The notes beneath the pieces were generated by a model that searched no databases, was not told the origin of the DNA, and saw only the letters and a list, made by a program, of their open reading frames with translations. A DNA stretch of 64,000 nt. Origin: Ophiosphaerella korrae. Taxonomy: Eukaryota; Ascomycota; Dothideomycetes; Pleosporales; Phaeosphaeriaceae. Shown here one piece after another: positions 37,261 through 46,882 of the stretch. A program made the translations under genes and the position numbers. Each line of letters starts with the position of its first letter. Positions within the stretch are counted from its first letter, which is position 1. The stretch spans positions 1 to 64,000 of the forward strand of contig JALNQF010000091.1 of the NCBI GenBank assembly GCA_028456385.1. The letters run 5' to 3'.

Positions 37261-37733
37261 TTATTAGATTTAAAGGAGGTTATAGTAGTTTAATAAAAAG
37301 GCTTTTTTATAATAGCTATATAAGGGCCTTATTAGAGAGGGATACTAAGGCTTTTAGAAAAGCCCTTTTTAGATTAATTACTTATAACTTAATAGTACTA
37401 GGTATAAACTAAGTAGATTAATCCTACTATCTATCTCTAGCCCTACGCTCTATCTATATATCTATAATATAGTAGTCTTAGCTAGGTCTCTTAAGATAGT
37501 AGCGAGCTAGATCCTTAACACCTCTTCTATTAAGGTGCTAGTTTCTTTATTATATTAGTTATACTAACGTAGTCTATCTCTTTGTATATAAGATTCTTTA
37601 TTTAATTCCTTTATTTATAAAGGTTAAAGCTATAATCCTTTTAGCTATAGTAGAGTTAGTAGCTTAGCGATTATACATGTAATTGCGTATCTAATCGCGT
37701 ATTAAGTATCTAATTGTACAACTTATCTAATAA
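37261..37733. mobile_element. Short inverted-repeat element, copy 2
   Basis: This 473 bp copy of the element at 64-537 has the same TTATTAGAT/ATCTAATAA termini and the same subterminal ATCTAAT repeats. It lies within G2 between the protease and RT regions. TAG on each side (37258-37260 and 37734-37736) could be a 3 bp target duplication. It differs from copy 1 almost only by C/T and G/A changes. Confidence 0.6.
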
Positions 37734-40700
37734 TAGTACTTACTTTAAATAGAATACTACTACTAGTATACTACTATAAAGTAGCTAGAAAAGTAGATTA
37801 TATATAATTTTATAAACAACTACTTGTAGTAAAGCTTAAGAATATCTTATCTATAGAACTACTCTAACTATATTAATACCTAATACTCTATTTTAATAAG
37901 AAAGCTACTAAGAAACTTCTCTTTTATAGGCTATATAACCTAGAAATTACTTTTAAGCTTAGTATAAAAATCCTAGTTACTAAACTTTACTTCTTTACTA
38001 GAAAATAAGATAAAGTAATCTAGAAATATATCTAAGAAATAGAAAGTAAGGGCTTTATTAGTAAATATAGCTCTCTAGCTAGGAATAACCTACTAATTAT
38101 AGCTAAACTAGATAGTAACTTATAAGTTTATATAAACTACTATAAGCTAAATAAATCTACTATTAAATACTAGTACTCTATTCTATTCTTTAGAGAAATA
38201 CTAGCTTACTTAAATAAAGTAAAGATTTTTACTAAATTTAACGTAATATACGCCTTTTACTACTTATATATTACTTTAAATTTAGAATAGCTAACTACTT
38301 TTATAACTTACTTTAGTATATTTACCTATAAAGTAGTGCCCTTTAGCCTTACTAACGTACTAGCTACTTTCTAGCGTACTATTAACTTAGCTCTACTAGA
38401 ATATTTAGATAACTTCTATACTATATATATAGATAACGTTCTAATATACTCTAATAATAAAATAGACTATATCTATTATATTTCTAAAGAGCTTACGTAA
38501 CTAAAAGAGTAAGGCTTTTATATAGACTTTAAAAAATCTAGCCTCTATACTACTTTAGTTAAGTTTTTAAGTATAATTATTTCTAATAAAGAAATTATAA
38601 TAGATCTTTCTAAAGTTAAAGCTATTTAGGAGTAAGAAATACTAAAGACTACTAAAGAAGTCCTAGTCCTTCTAAGCTATACTAGATTCTTCTAGTACTT
38701 TATTAAGGATTACTTAAGCTTTACTTTACTACTTACTAAGTTAATTAAGTCTAAGGTTATTAGTAGACCTACTAAAAAAGATAAGCTACTCTTTTAAAAG
38801 ACCTAGTATAAGCTCTTTATAATTACCTAAGAATATATAAATACTTTTAATAAACTAAAAGCTACCTTTTAGCTAAAAGTAGTCTTACTTTACTTTAACC
38901 TTTTAAAACTAATCTATATCTAAACTAATACCTTTAGGTAGGCCTTAGGTAGAATAATAAGCTAACTAAACTAAGGTAGAATCTAATAGCTAATTAGCTT
39001 CTTTTTAAAAAAATACCTTAGTAGAATATAATTATAATATCTACAACTTAGAACTAATAGTTATAATCTAAGTATTTAAAGAATAATAACTAGAGCTTAT
39101 AAGTAGTCTATATATAATCTATATTATAATAAACTACTATAATTTAGAAACTTTTATAATAACTAAAAAGCTTAATTACTACTAGGCTTACTAGTTATTA
39201 TTCTTATCTTAATTTAATTTCTATATTAAATATATACTAAGTAATATAAATAAAGTTATAGACGCCTTAAGCTACTAACTATAGGATTACTTTATAGATA
39301 ATTCTAATCTATATGTATTAGAAACTAACTAAATTATTTTAAGCTCTTAAGTTTTAGCCCTAAGTATAAAACCTATACTAAATATAGTAATTTATACTCT
39401 AAGCCTTATAGACTTATAAAAGCTAGATAGATTTACGCTAGAATAAGCTACTATAGTATATACCTACTTTTACTATATTATTAAAATAAAACCTAAATTA
39501 GTAAACTTACTAGAGAATTTTCTACTACTCTATAATAAAAAACTAGACTTAGAACTTCTACTATATATTATTAACCTACGCCTAATAGAAGAATTACTAG
39601 ATATAGTATACTTAGAAGACTACGTAGCCTAAGCTATATTTACTACTATAGATAGTAGATAATAAAAACTATTAAAAGCCTTCTATAAAGGAAAATACTA
39701 CTTCTTATATACTAATATTAGCTTTACTAGATTAAAAAAAGAAAAGTACTTTTAAGTTAATAAAATATATTTATATATCTTTTTAAATACCTATTTATAC
39801 TACTAAATCTTTAATTTATACTATAACTATTAGTTAGTAGGCTATAAAAGACTTTATAGTATACTATTTCTAATATATAAGTACTATTATTAGCCTAAGA
39901 TACTCTAAGCTATTAAGTAATTTTATAATATATACCTAATCTACTACTATATAAAGAACTTATAAGATAGTAAACTTAGTTACCTCTAACCTATACTAAT
40001 TTTCTATATACTCTAGACTAATATCTTAGTAGACTATATTTAAGCCTTACTAGCTAGTAAAAATAGTAGCTAGATTTATAAATATATCTTAGTAATTTAC
40101 TACTACTTTATAAAAAGACGCTATTTTTTCCCTTATATATTTCTAAAACCTAAAAAAGCTACCTAATATTTTATATCTATTTTTAAGCTTTATAGAGTCC
40201 TAATAAATATTATATCTAATAGAAAGATAACTTTTATTAGCTAATTTTAGTACTATATATATAAACGCCTCTATATTATATAAAAACTCTTAACTACTTA
40301 CTACCTAGAAACTAATAGCTAAACTAAGTAAGTAAATTAAGCTTTAGAAATCTTTCTAAAGTAATATATTAACTATATATAAGATAACTAGGTAGCCTAG
40401 CTATATATAGCTAAGTTCTAGGTAAATAATACTATTAATATATCTATTAAGATAACTTTATTTCTTATAGATCTAGGGTATTACTTCTATAGTAGTATAT
40501 ACCCTAGTAAAAATAATAAAGACTAACTAAACCTAGCCTAATATAACTAACGTATATAAGCTAATAAGCTACTTAATACTTATAGTAACCTAGTAGCTTA
40601 CTTTAAAGAAAAAATACTCTAGGTATAATAAGAGTAAGTAGCTTAAGCTAATACTTTTTACTAAAGTAAATTAGTATATAAAATTAGTAACTAAGCTTAT

Positions 40701-41100
40701 ATTAGTATAGCTAATTAGAGAACTACTTAGCTAACTCTAAAATTAAACTATTAATAGGTAGGCCTATACTCTATTAAGAGAGTTATCTATAATAGTAAAG
40801 TATATAAGCTAGTACTACCTTAAGAAATACTAAGTAAAGGTATATTCTTAGTCTTCTCTCTAAAACTCTTATACTCTAAAGATTAAAAGCTTTTACTAGA
40901 TTAAGACCTACTATAGCTAATCTCTATTATTATTACTAATAAAAAAACTAGTAGTATATATAAAGAATATCTAGTAGAAGCTATCTTAGACGTATACTTT
41001 AAAGAGCGTAGAAAATATATAAAATAGTACTACTTAGTCTACTAGACTAGCTATAACAATCCTATATAGGTACTAGTAGAAGAATTTATAAAATATAAAG
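37734..41100 (+). pseudogene. G2 reverse transcriptase, RNase H and integrase remnant
   Basis: This is plus-strand Ty3/gypsy pol. RT spans about 37950-38750, with the NVIYAFYYLYI block at about 38240, VVPFSLTNVLATF at about 38330, and the active site YIDNVLIYS at 38426-38452 (YIDD expected). RNase H covers about 38870-39300, including a YFNLLKLIYI start and ISFFLKKYLSR-type block near 39000. Integrase covers about 39450-40450. Its core is readable at 40025-40330 (ILVIYYYFIKRRYFFP, then INIISNRKITFISQF, then a YYLETNSQTK-type motif). Stops are TAA/TAG. Confidence 0.75.
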
Positions 41101-41892
41101 CTACTTTTAACTTTTACTAGAACTACTTAAAGAAAGCTAAACTACTAACTCTATATATACTTAAAAAATAGAGCTTTAATAAATATATAACCTATTAAAG
41201 TACTTTAGCTTACTAATAAGTTTAAAAATACTCTTTTTAAAGTATAATTACTACTTTTAGCCTTTACTAGAACTACTTAGATAAGCTTAAAACTATTAAT
41301 AGGTATAAAAAAGCCCCCTATAAGGCGTAATTACTACTTTTAACTCTTACTAGAACTACTTAGAGAAGCTTAAAATACTAACTATATACCTAAAATAGAG
41401 CTTTAATAAAGACGTAACCTAGTAAAGTACTTTAGCTATTAGTAGGTATAAAAAGGCCCTTTAAGGCGTAATTAAAAAACTTTACTACTAGCTAAAGCTA
41501 AATTATAGCGTAAAAATAGTAGGAGTAGTTTACTTTTACTAGTAAGTATAGGACTTATTTTAGGTTAAGGCTTACTCTTACTACTATAGCTACAACTACT
41601 ATACTCTTTTATAACTAGTTATACGTAGGTCTAGTTTACTATTATAGAATTTATAATTAGCTACTAAATTCCTAGCTAAGGCTACTCTACGCTACCTACT
41701 CTCTAATACTTATAAATATTTAGCTTACTAGGTCTCTTATATTAATAAACCTACTTATTATAAAGCTTATATCTATAGTAAGTACTTATATAGAGATTTA
41801 GCGCTATTAAGTTACTTAGTAGTATTAACTTTACTTTCTCTTATACTATATATAAATACTTTTAGGTTTAATTTTATTAGTATAAGGTAGAG
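41101..41892 (+). repeat. G2 pol tail with three diverged tandem repeats
   Basis: Downstream of integrase, a block containing TTACTAGAACTACTTA recurs three times (about 41110, 41265 and 41350). Each copy is followed by a similar run including AGAGCTTTAATAAA or AGGTATAAAAA. The unit spacing is irregular (about 150 and 85 bp). It may be a duplicated C-terminal chromodomain-like or linker region; the residues are too degraded to decide. The rest (41470-41892) has no recognisable content. Confidence 0.4.
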
Positions 41893-42334
41893 TGTTACAG
41901 TTATAACAAGAGAAAACTAATTCGAACTAATTAGCCCCGCTATAGATAACGACAACACATATAACCTATAAGATAACAAACTAAACTAGGAGACTAACTA
42001 TAATAGGGACACGTAACAAATTTATAATTCGCGATCTTAGTAAACACAAAGTACAAATCTAAGTACGTAATAAATTCGCAATTTACGATCTTAGTAAATA
42101 CAAAGTACAAAGCTAGCTAAGAAGCCTAGGTATATAGTTAGTAGTAATACGCATTATTAGGATAGTATTAGTAATTCAATCCTTTAACTACAGAATACTA
42201 ATATAAGACAGTTGTAAAACATCTTCTATTATTTATAGTCTATTGTAGATCCTAACACAAGCTTTTGTTATTACCTCCTAATCTACTAACAACCTAAAAG
42301 CTATTAGGAAGTCGACCCTAGTAAGCCCGTTATA
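41893..42334 (+). repeat. Solo chromovirus LTR
   Basis: This 442 bp LTR, starting TGTTACAG and ending CGTTATA, is flanked by TAGAG on both sides (41888-41892 and 42335-42339). No internal sequence accompanies it, so it is a solo LTR left by LTR-LTR recombination of a chromovirus that had inserted in G2. It carries the same central module type as elements D and Q, in two tandem copies (about 42005-42115). Confidence 0.85.
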
Positions 42335-42620
42335 TAGAGATAGTAGAAAAAAGTTTATAGTTAATACCTTTTATATATAGAAGTTATATAAGTTTTAATT
42401 TTATACTAAAATTAGTAAAAACCTTAGCTCTATACTCTATAAATAACGATTTTAACTCTAAAAATAGTTAACTTCTTTAACTCTAACTACTACTACTACT
42501 ACTACCTAATAGGTATTATTAGTTAATTAGAGCCTTTTTTTAGCTCTAGGAATTTACTCTTTAAAAGGAGAGAAACGTATAAAGGAGTTATCTCTTATAT
42601 CTTTTATTTTCGCAATAATA

Positions 42621-42852
42621 TTATAAACTTACTAATATATATCGAATGTTAGTAAGTTTATAACTTACTAATATATATCGAATGTTAGTAAGTTTATAAC
42701 TTACTAATATATATCGAATGTTAGTAAGTTTATAACTTACTAATATATATCGAATGTTAGTAAGTTTATAACTTACTAATATATATCGAATGTTAGTAAG
42801 TTTATAACTTACTAATATATATCGAATGTTAGTAAGTTTATAACTTACTAAC
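42621..42852. repeat. 36 bp tandem array, about 6.4 units
   Basis: A 36 bp unit containing ATATATCGAATG and the dyad TTAGTAAGTT...AACTTACTAA is repeated six times with no visible differences between units. Each unit keeps TG in GAATGTT although the surrounding DNA has almost none. The array gives a 77-codon open frame on the minus strand, a by-product of the 36 bp (12-codon) period and not a gene. The matching left segment (about 33350-33380) has a single dyad and no array. Confidence 0.9.
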
Positions 42853-42893
42853 ATTTAACTACCTTTCTACTTTTAGTTAGCGCTTAGTAAGCT

Positions 42894-42913
42894 ACTAGGT
42901 ATATATACCTAGT
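42894..42913. repeat. 20 bp perfect palindrome, copy 2
   Basis: ACTAGGTATATATACCTAGT is identical to 33411-33430, in the corresponding position of the right terminal segment. Confidence 0.8.
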
Positions 42914-43008
42914 ACTTACTTAGATAGCTATATCTACTATTTACTCTTTTTAGTTAATTATTACAACTACCTTATTAAGTTATCTTGCGTAAAGTCTACC
43001 TTATAGAT

Positions 43009-43737
43009 AAGGTATCTTCTTTAGTTATTATTAAAGTCTTACTTATTCTACTACCTTAAGTATAATTAGGTTTATAAATATCTCTAAATCTACTAATACT
43101 TTTATTCTTTCTCTCTTAATCTTTACTAAGAGTTTTATAAGTCTTTTAGTATTAATAGTGTTATAGCTTCTAGATATATATTTAGTATTAGCTATTTACT
43201 TAAAAAAGACTTAATCTTATAATCTTTATTTATCTTTTGCTAGAATCTTTAGAGTATCTTTATCTCTCTATATTATTAGTATTTCTCTAGTATATATATT
43301 TATAAGAGTAAGTTAATATATTAGTTATTTATAAGTATCTTACTAACGTCTATATCTTCTTTAGTTATACCTAGAAAGTGCTATACTTTATACTTATCCT
43401 ATAGGTATTATTTATATACTATATTTATATACTCTTCTTAGCTCTTATTATAAGTACTTTTCCCCCTACCTAAAACTTCTCTTTAAGCCTCTCCCTTTAA
43501 GCCTCCCTTTAAGCTCTTTAGGTACTCCTAGAATTACCCTTAGAGCTACTTAGGATTACGTACGCTCCTTAGATATATAAACACCTTTGTAAGCCTATAA
43601 ATCTCTTAAGGATTTGTCTTACTTTATTAATATACCTATTGTTCTATTATATCTAACTCCTACTAAATATTCCTTACAAGTACCAACTCGAGTATTAAGT
43701 TAAACACTAACTTAAGTATTAACTCAAGTATTATCTA
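43009..43737. other. AT-rich sequence without recognisable gene
   Basis: This RIP-type DNA lies between G2 and the minisatellite. It contains a pyrimidine-rich stretch of repeated CTTTAAGCCTC (about 43474-43510). Short frames are all broken. CA and TG become more frequent toward the right end, and AACTCGAG and AACTCAAG motifs foreshadow the 12 bp repeats that follow. I see no promoter or gene. Confidence 0.5.
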
Positions 43738-44472
43738 ATGCATTGCGCTAAGCATTATCTACTATCTTGCGCTAAGTATTATCTACTATCTCGCGCTAAG
43801 CATTATCTACTGTCTCGCGCTAAGCATTATCTAATGCATCGCGGTAAACAATTCTACAACCTTAGGGACTACTATTATATCAATCCAGATAAAGCTCCTC
43901 AACGTTGGAATCCAAATAAGACTCTACAAGAGCTTATCAAACTCGAGCATCAAGCCAAGCATCAACTCGAGCATCAACTCGAGCATCAACTCGAGCATCA
44001 AGCCGAGCATCAAGCTGAGCATCAAGCCGAGCATCAAGCTGAGCATCAAGCCGAGCATCAACTCGAGCATCATCTAATGCATCGCGCCGAACATCATCTA
44101 CTGCATCGCGCCGAGCATCATCTAATGCATCGCGCTAAGCATCATCTACTGCTCGCGCTAAGCACGACCTACTACGCTGAGCAGCACATTAAACCTACAA
44201 ACCTCAGACAGCCAGAGCACCAGTACTACTGCGACACAAGAGACTCGGCCATACAGGACCTACCAAAATTGAGCACCTCGTTTCAGCAAACTCAAGGGGT
44301 GTATCAGACGAGACGCGTGTACCAGCGCAACGACTACGAGCTGCTACCAGAGCTCCAGCGCAACGATTGCTCACGTTCAACCCTGTGCCAAGCTAAGATC
44401 GCAATCTCGACTCAGCTCTCGACTCAGCTCATAGATAGAGCTTGCGAGCTAGCTCACTCGGCTGGCTCATAG
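43738..44472 (+). CDS. Hypothetical repeat-rich ORF (244 codons), doubtful
   Basis: This open frame starts ATGCATTGCGCT and encodes 244 aa. Residues about 3-40 are repeats of RAKHYLLS type from a 24 bp unit. A unique stretch (NLRDYYYINPDKAPQRWNPN, about 47-66) follows. The centre is about ten copies of EHQA/EHQL from the 12 bp unit GAGCATCAAGCC (about 43943-44073), then more 24 bp units (HLMHRAEH). The last 80 residues are unique and polar. The left 24 bp units carry AAGCATTATC where the right ones have GAGCATCATC, a RIP-type CA to TA change. The frame may stay open only because the units are multiples of three. It could be a decayed gag-like or repeat gene. No domain is recognised. Confidence 0.3.
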   Translation: MHCAKHYLLSCAKYYLLSRAKHYLLSRAKHYLMHRGKQFYNLRDYYYINPDKAPQRWNPNKTLQELIKLEHQAKHQLEHQLEHQLEHQAEHQAEHQAEHQAEHQAEHQLEHHLMHRAEHHLLHRAEHHLMHRAKHHLLLALSTTYYAEQHIKPTNLRQPEHQYYCDTRDSAIQDLPKLSTSFQQTQGVYQTRRVYQRNDYELLPELQRNDCSRSTLCQAKIAISTQLSTQLIDRACELAHSAGS

Positions 44473-44563
44473 GCTTCAGGTAACGTTAGAAATCAGCGAT
44501 AGCGATCGATCTACGATGCTAGTGCGCGATACTAGCTCGCCTCTAACTCAACTACAAAGCACC

Positions 44564-44638
44564 AACTGCGATACTACTAACTGCGATACTGCCAACTGTG
44601 ATACTGCCAACTGCGATGCTGCCAGATGCGACGCGGCG
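44564..44638. repeat. 15 bp minisatellite
   Basis: Four tandem 15 bp units of the form AACTGCGATACTGCC and one diverged unit lie head to tail. They differ mostly by single C/T or G/A changes. Confidence 0.75.
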
Positions 44639-44904
44639 AGCCGCACCAGCTGTGACATCGCTAGAACTAACGTTAAGCGCCAAGCTAGCATGTGAGATTC
44701 AGATAAGAATCGAGATAGCGATCGATCGAACCTAGCTCGCCACTAAATCAACTCAGCTACTGCGCATCAACTCAGAACTGCAATCAAGCAACGCGCCAGT
44801 GCAGGCCAGAGAACTAAGATCTGGCTTAGCAATCAATTATCAAAAGATAGCTACTCATGTAAGAACTATCGAGCTTCAAACTGCTACCTCTGCTATCGTA
44901 CTAG

Positions 44905-45006
44905 ATGAGCTCAGATAACCATCCCATAGACGAACTATTCAAGGAGGCCGAGCTAGCTCACCCGACCAAGCCTTCGGCAGAGAAGATCATAGACTGGAAG
45001 AAGTAA
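44905..45006 (+). CDS. Small ORF, 33 codons, speculative
   Basis: This runs from ATGAGCTCAGAT to TAA at 45004. The peptide is charged and helix-prone (IDELFKEAELAH, SAEKIIDWKK). Codon content is less repetitive than its surroundings, which is the only reason for listing it. It could be the end or start of a decayed larger gene. No homologue is recognised. Confidence 0.15.
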   Translation: MSSDNHPIDELFKEAELAHPTKPSAEKIIDWKK

Positions 45007-45573
45007 TATTTACAAGTCAAACTACCTTGACAATCTCACACTCACCTTATAAGTATCCAGCTTGCCAACAAGTTGCCAAACTGAAGGGATGTGTCAGATG
45101 AGCGTGCGCGACGATCGCCAAGCCGCCAACCCCGCCGCAGCTGAAAGATCGCAGCCTCGGCCCTCACGAACAAAGGATCTCACATGCAAGGAGATAGACT
45201 ACACGACTGATACAACAAAGAAACTAGCGCCTCAACAGAAGGGGTGCTGAGGATCTAGCCCGCCGCCGTCTCGAGAGACTCTAGCCGAGGCGGCCGCAGC
45301 GTAGATACATAGATAGAGCGCAGGGCTAGAAAATACACGGAGACACAGAGATTAATCAATCAACTCTTTTCTTACTTTAACTCACATCCATCAATTTGTG
45401 ACCGCAAGTCTGACAATATGCACTCGAGCTAAAGCTGCAGCCCTATCTAAAAGTAATTACAGTTTATAACCCGACTACTTTCGCTTAAAGGGCTAGGGTC
45501 CGGATATTATATATAAGAGAATATCAAGAGTGTGTGCTAAATTCTATCGACGAATGTCTCCAGTTTCTGTTAT

Positions 45574-46882
45574 CTAGACATCTATGCCCTTATCTCGGCA
45601 ACAAAGCACAATGCCTTTACCACAAAGGTTTTGAGTGTCACTATCGCAGACAATCAAGTTAAATACACATTGTCCTTTGGGATCTGCCGGAAGTGTGTCC
45701 AGGTCGAAGGGATTTGTCAACTGATTCTTGCCGTTTGCATCGAAACAATCCGTGGGGCCCTTCAACATCTGCTCCTTGGTTAAACCGTATTTATCCATGA
45801 TCTTCTGGGCTATATCTGCTTGATCTGACGCATTATCATTGCCGTCCGCCTTTGTCATGATCCAAGTTGTCGATGTGTCAGAGCTACCGTCGTTCTTTTT
45901 GCAGAGTTTATTCGCACGATCATCGTCTCGGCACGGGGCAGTATTGAAAATGCGGGAGATGAAAACCTTTTGTGCTTGAAGTGCTAGACCGACCGCGTTC
46001 AGGGTAATAGCATCAATAACTTGGTTCTGTAGGTCCGTCTGTGTGAAGTTCTGGCTGAGTCCAAGAAACCCACCACCCTTGAGCACACCGTTGATACCAT
46101 TTTCGGGATTATCAATCTCGGCATCCAGGATATTTTTGATCGTAGTTGAGATCGTAGCCTGGTATTCCTTAACTATGTCGCCTGTTGAGCTTGCGACATT
46201 AGACCATGCAAGGAACTTGTCTATTGGCTTGGGTGGCTTAGCACGGCCTAGAACAAAACTAAGCCCCGAATTTGTCAAACTAGCACCTGTCGCTATTGGG
46301 CCAGTAAATGGAATTATGCCTAATACCGCGCCAAACATAGAGCCAATGTTTTTAAGTGGTGTAATGTTGTCCTTTGGGTCGGGGTAAAATTCTGTCACGA
46401 TTTCGGGCAACTTCAAGGAGATTATTGAGGCTGCAAAATTGATAGCGGTATTGAGACCATTCATGTAGTTGTTCCAGTTTTGGATACCGATAGCAGCATA
46501 CCTGTGAATTGTTAGTTAAAATGGTTGTCAAGAGATGCTTCGCAAAAGTGGAACCTGTAGTTAGACAAGTATTGACTTACCAGGCTGGCAATTTGATGGG
46601 CAGGCATGGTTGGCCTGCGTTACAAAAATTGTCGAGGCCGCAAAAAAAGTTCGGCGCGCCAAAAGAGTTTGCCAGGGACTGAATATTGTTGGTGGTGGTT
46701 CGAGTGTAATTTTTGGCTGCCTGTGCAAGGAAGTCGTCGATTTTGAGTTTGTTCCATGTGTCTACAGATAGAGTTTCGGAGGCACATGAATCTGCTCCTT
46801 GGCCTAAGCCTTGGGGTCTAGCCATTGGCGTAGCTACCACCAGGCGAGCCGAGCCGAGCAAGAGGAGGTTGTGGACACGCAT
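45574..46882 (-). CDS. Secreted cysteine-rich fungal protein, two exons, 409 aa
   Basis: Exon 1 is 46882-46581 and exon 2 is 46501-45574 (stop TAG). Joined in frame across TG|G they give W101 then YAAIGIQNW. I chose the ATG at 46882 because MRVHNLLLLGSARLVVA is a good signal peptide with likely cleavage after Ala17; an in-frame ATG at 46942 would add 20 residues. The mature part has 12 cysteines. They include CGLDNFCNAGQPC (81-93) and a C-terminal cluster (353, 379, 386, 394, 401, 402). It also has sequons at N58, N146, N252 and N324. Residues 154-186 (FGAVLGIIPFTGPIATGASL) are hydrophobic and glycine-rich, either one membrane or pore-like segment or a buried core. From memory it resembles a fungal secreted family of unknown function (DUF7872); this is unchecked and no activity is claimed. 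The gene has no RIP damage or internal stops, unlike its neighbours. Confidence 0.85.
46502..46580 (-). other. Spliceosomal intron, 79 bp
   Basis: On the minus strand the donor is GTAAG at 46580-46576 and the acceptor CAG at 46504-46502. A good branch-point match, CTAAC, lies shortly before the acceptor (AACTAACAATTCACAG). Retaining it would hit an in-frame TAA at once (TGG TAA). Removing it joins two well-formed protein segments in frame. Size and signals are typical of filamentous fungi. Confidence 0.9.

Larger units (their letters stand above)
42573..43008 (+). repeat. Right terminal-repeat-like segment of G2
   Basis: This matches 33305-33533 in the same orientation but is longer because a 36 bp unit, present once on the left, has expanded here. 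The true LTR start may be further left (42340-42572 is flanking or LTR-specific sequence and includes a CTA run at about 42485-42507). The right end is set by loss of similarity after GTAAAGTCTAC. Confidence 0.5.
44473..45573. other. Low-complexity intergenic DNA
   Basis: This is non-RIP DNA rich in imperfect repeats. A 15 bp unit (AACTGCGATACTGCC) is tandem at 44564-44638. A longer imperfect duplication contains AGCGATCGATC and TAGCTCGCC (about 44500-44555 and 44712-44760). A 62-codon frame at 45062-45250 and a 33-codon frame at 44905-45006 are open but unsupported by similarity or splice logic. The last 200 bases include the 3' flank of the minus-strand gene, with no clear AATAAA seen. Confidence 0.5.

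Noticed and set aside
42621..42854. Regular 36 bp repeats and a 77-codon frame, considered as a CRISPR array or a repeat protein gene.
   Set aside because: The units are head-to-tail without variable spacers, and the frame exists only because 36 is a multiple of three and the unit lacks stops. The host sequence is a fungal retrotransposon terminal segment.
1..43700. Very AT-rich DNA could be mitochondrial or from a low-GC bacterium.
   Set aside because: The composition arises from loss of CpA/TpG with CpG partly kept, on recognisable nuclear LTR retrotransposons. There are no mitochondrial genes or bacterial coding regions.
45062..45250. 62-codon plus-strand frame in GC-balanced DNA.
   Set aside because: It is polar and low-complexity, with no start context, homology or neighbouring exon. 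Kept only as a mention under the intergenic entry.
46043..46387. 114-codon plus-strand frame.
   Set aside because: It is fully antisense to exon 2 of the well-supported secreted-protein gene and shows no features of its own.
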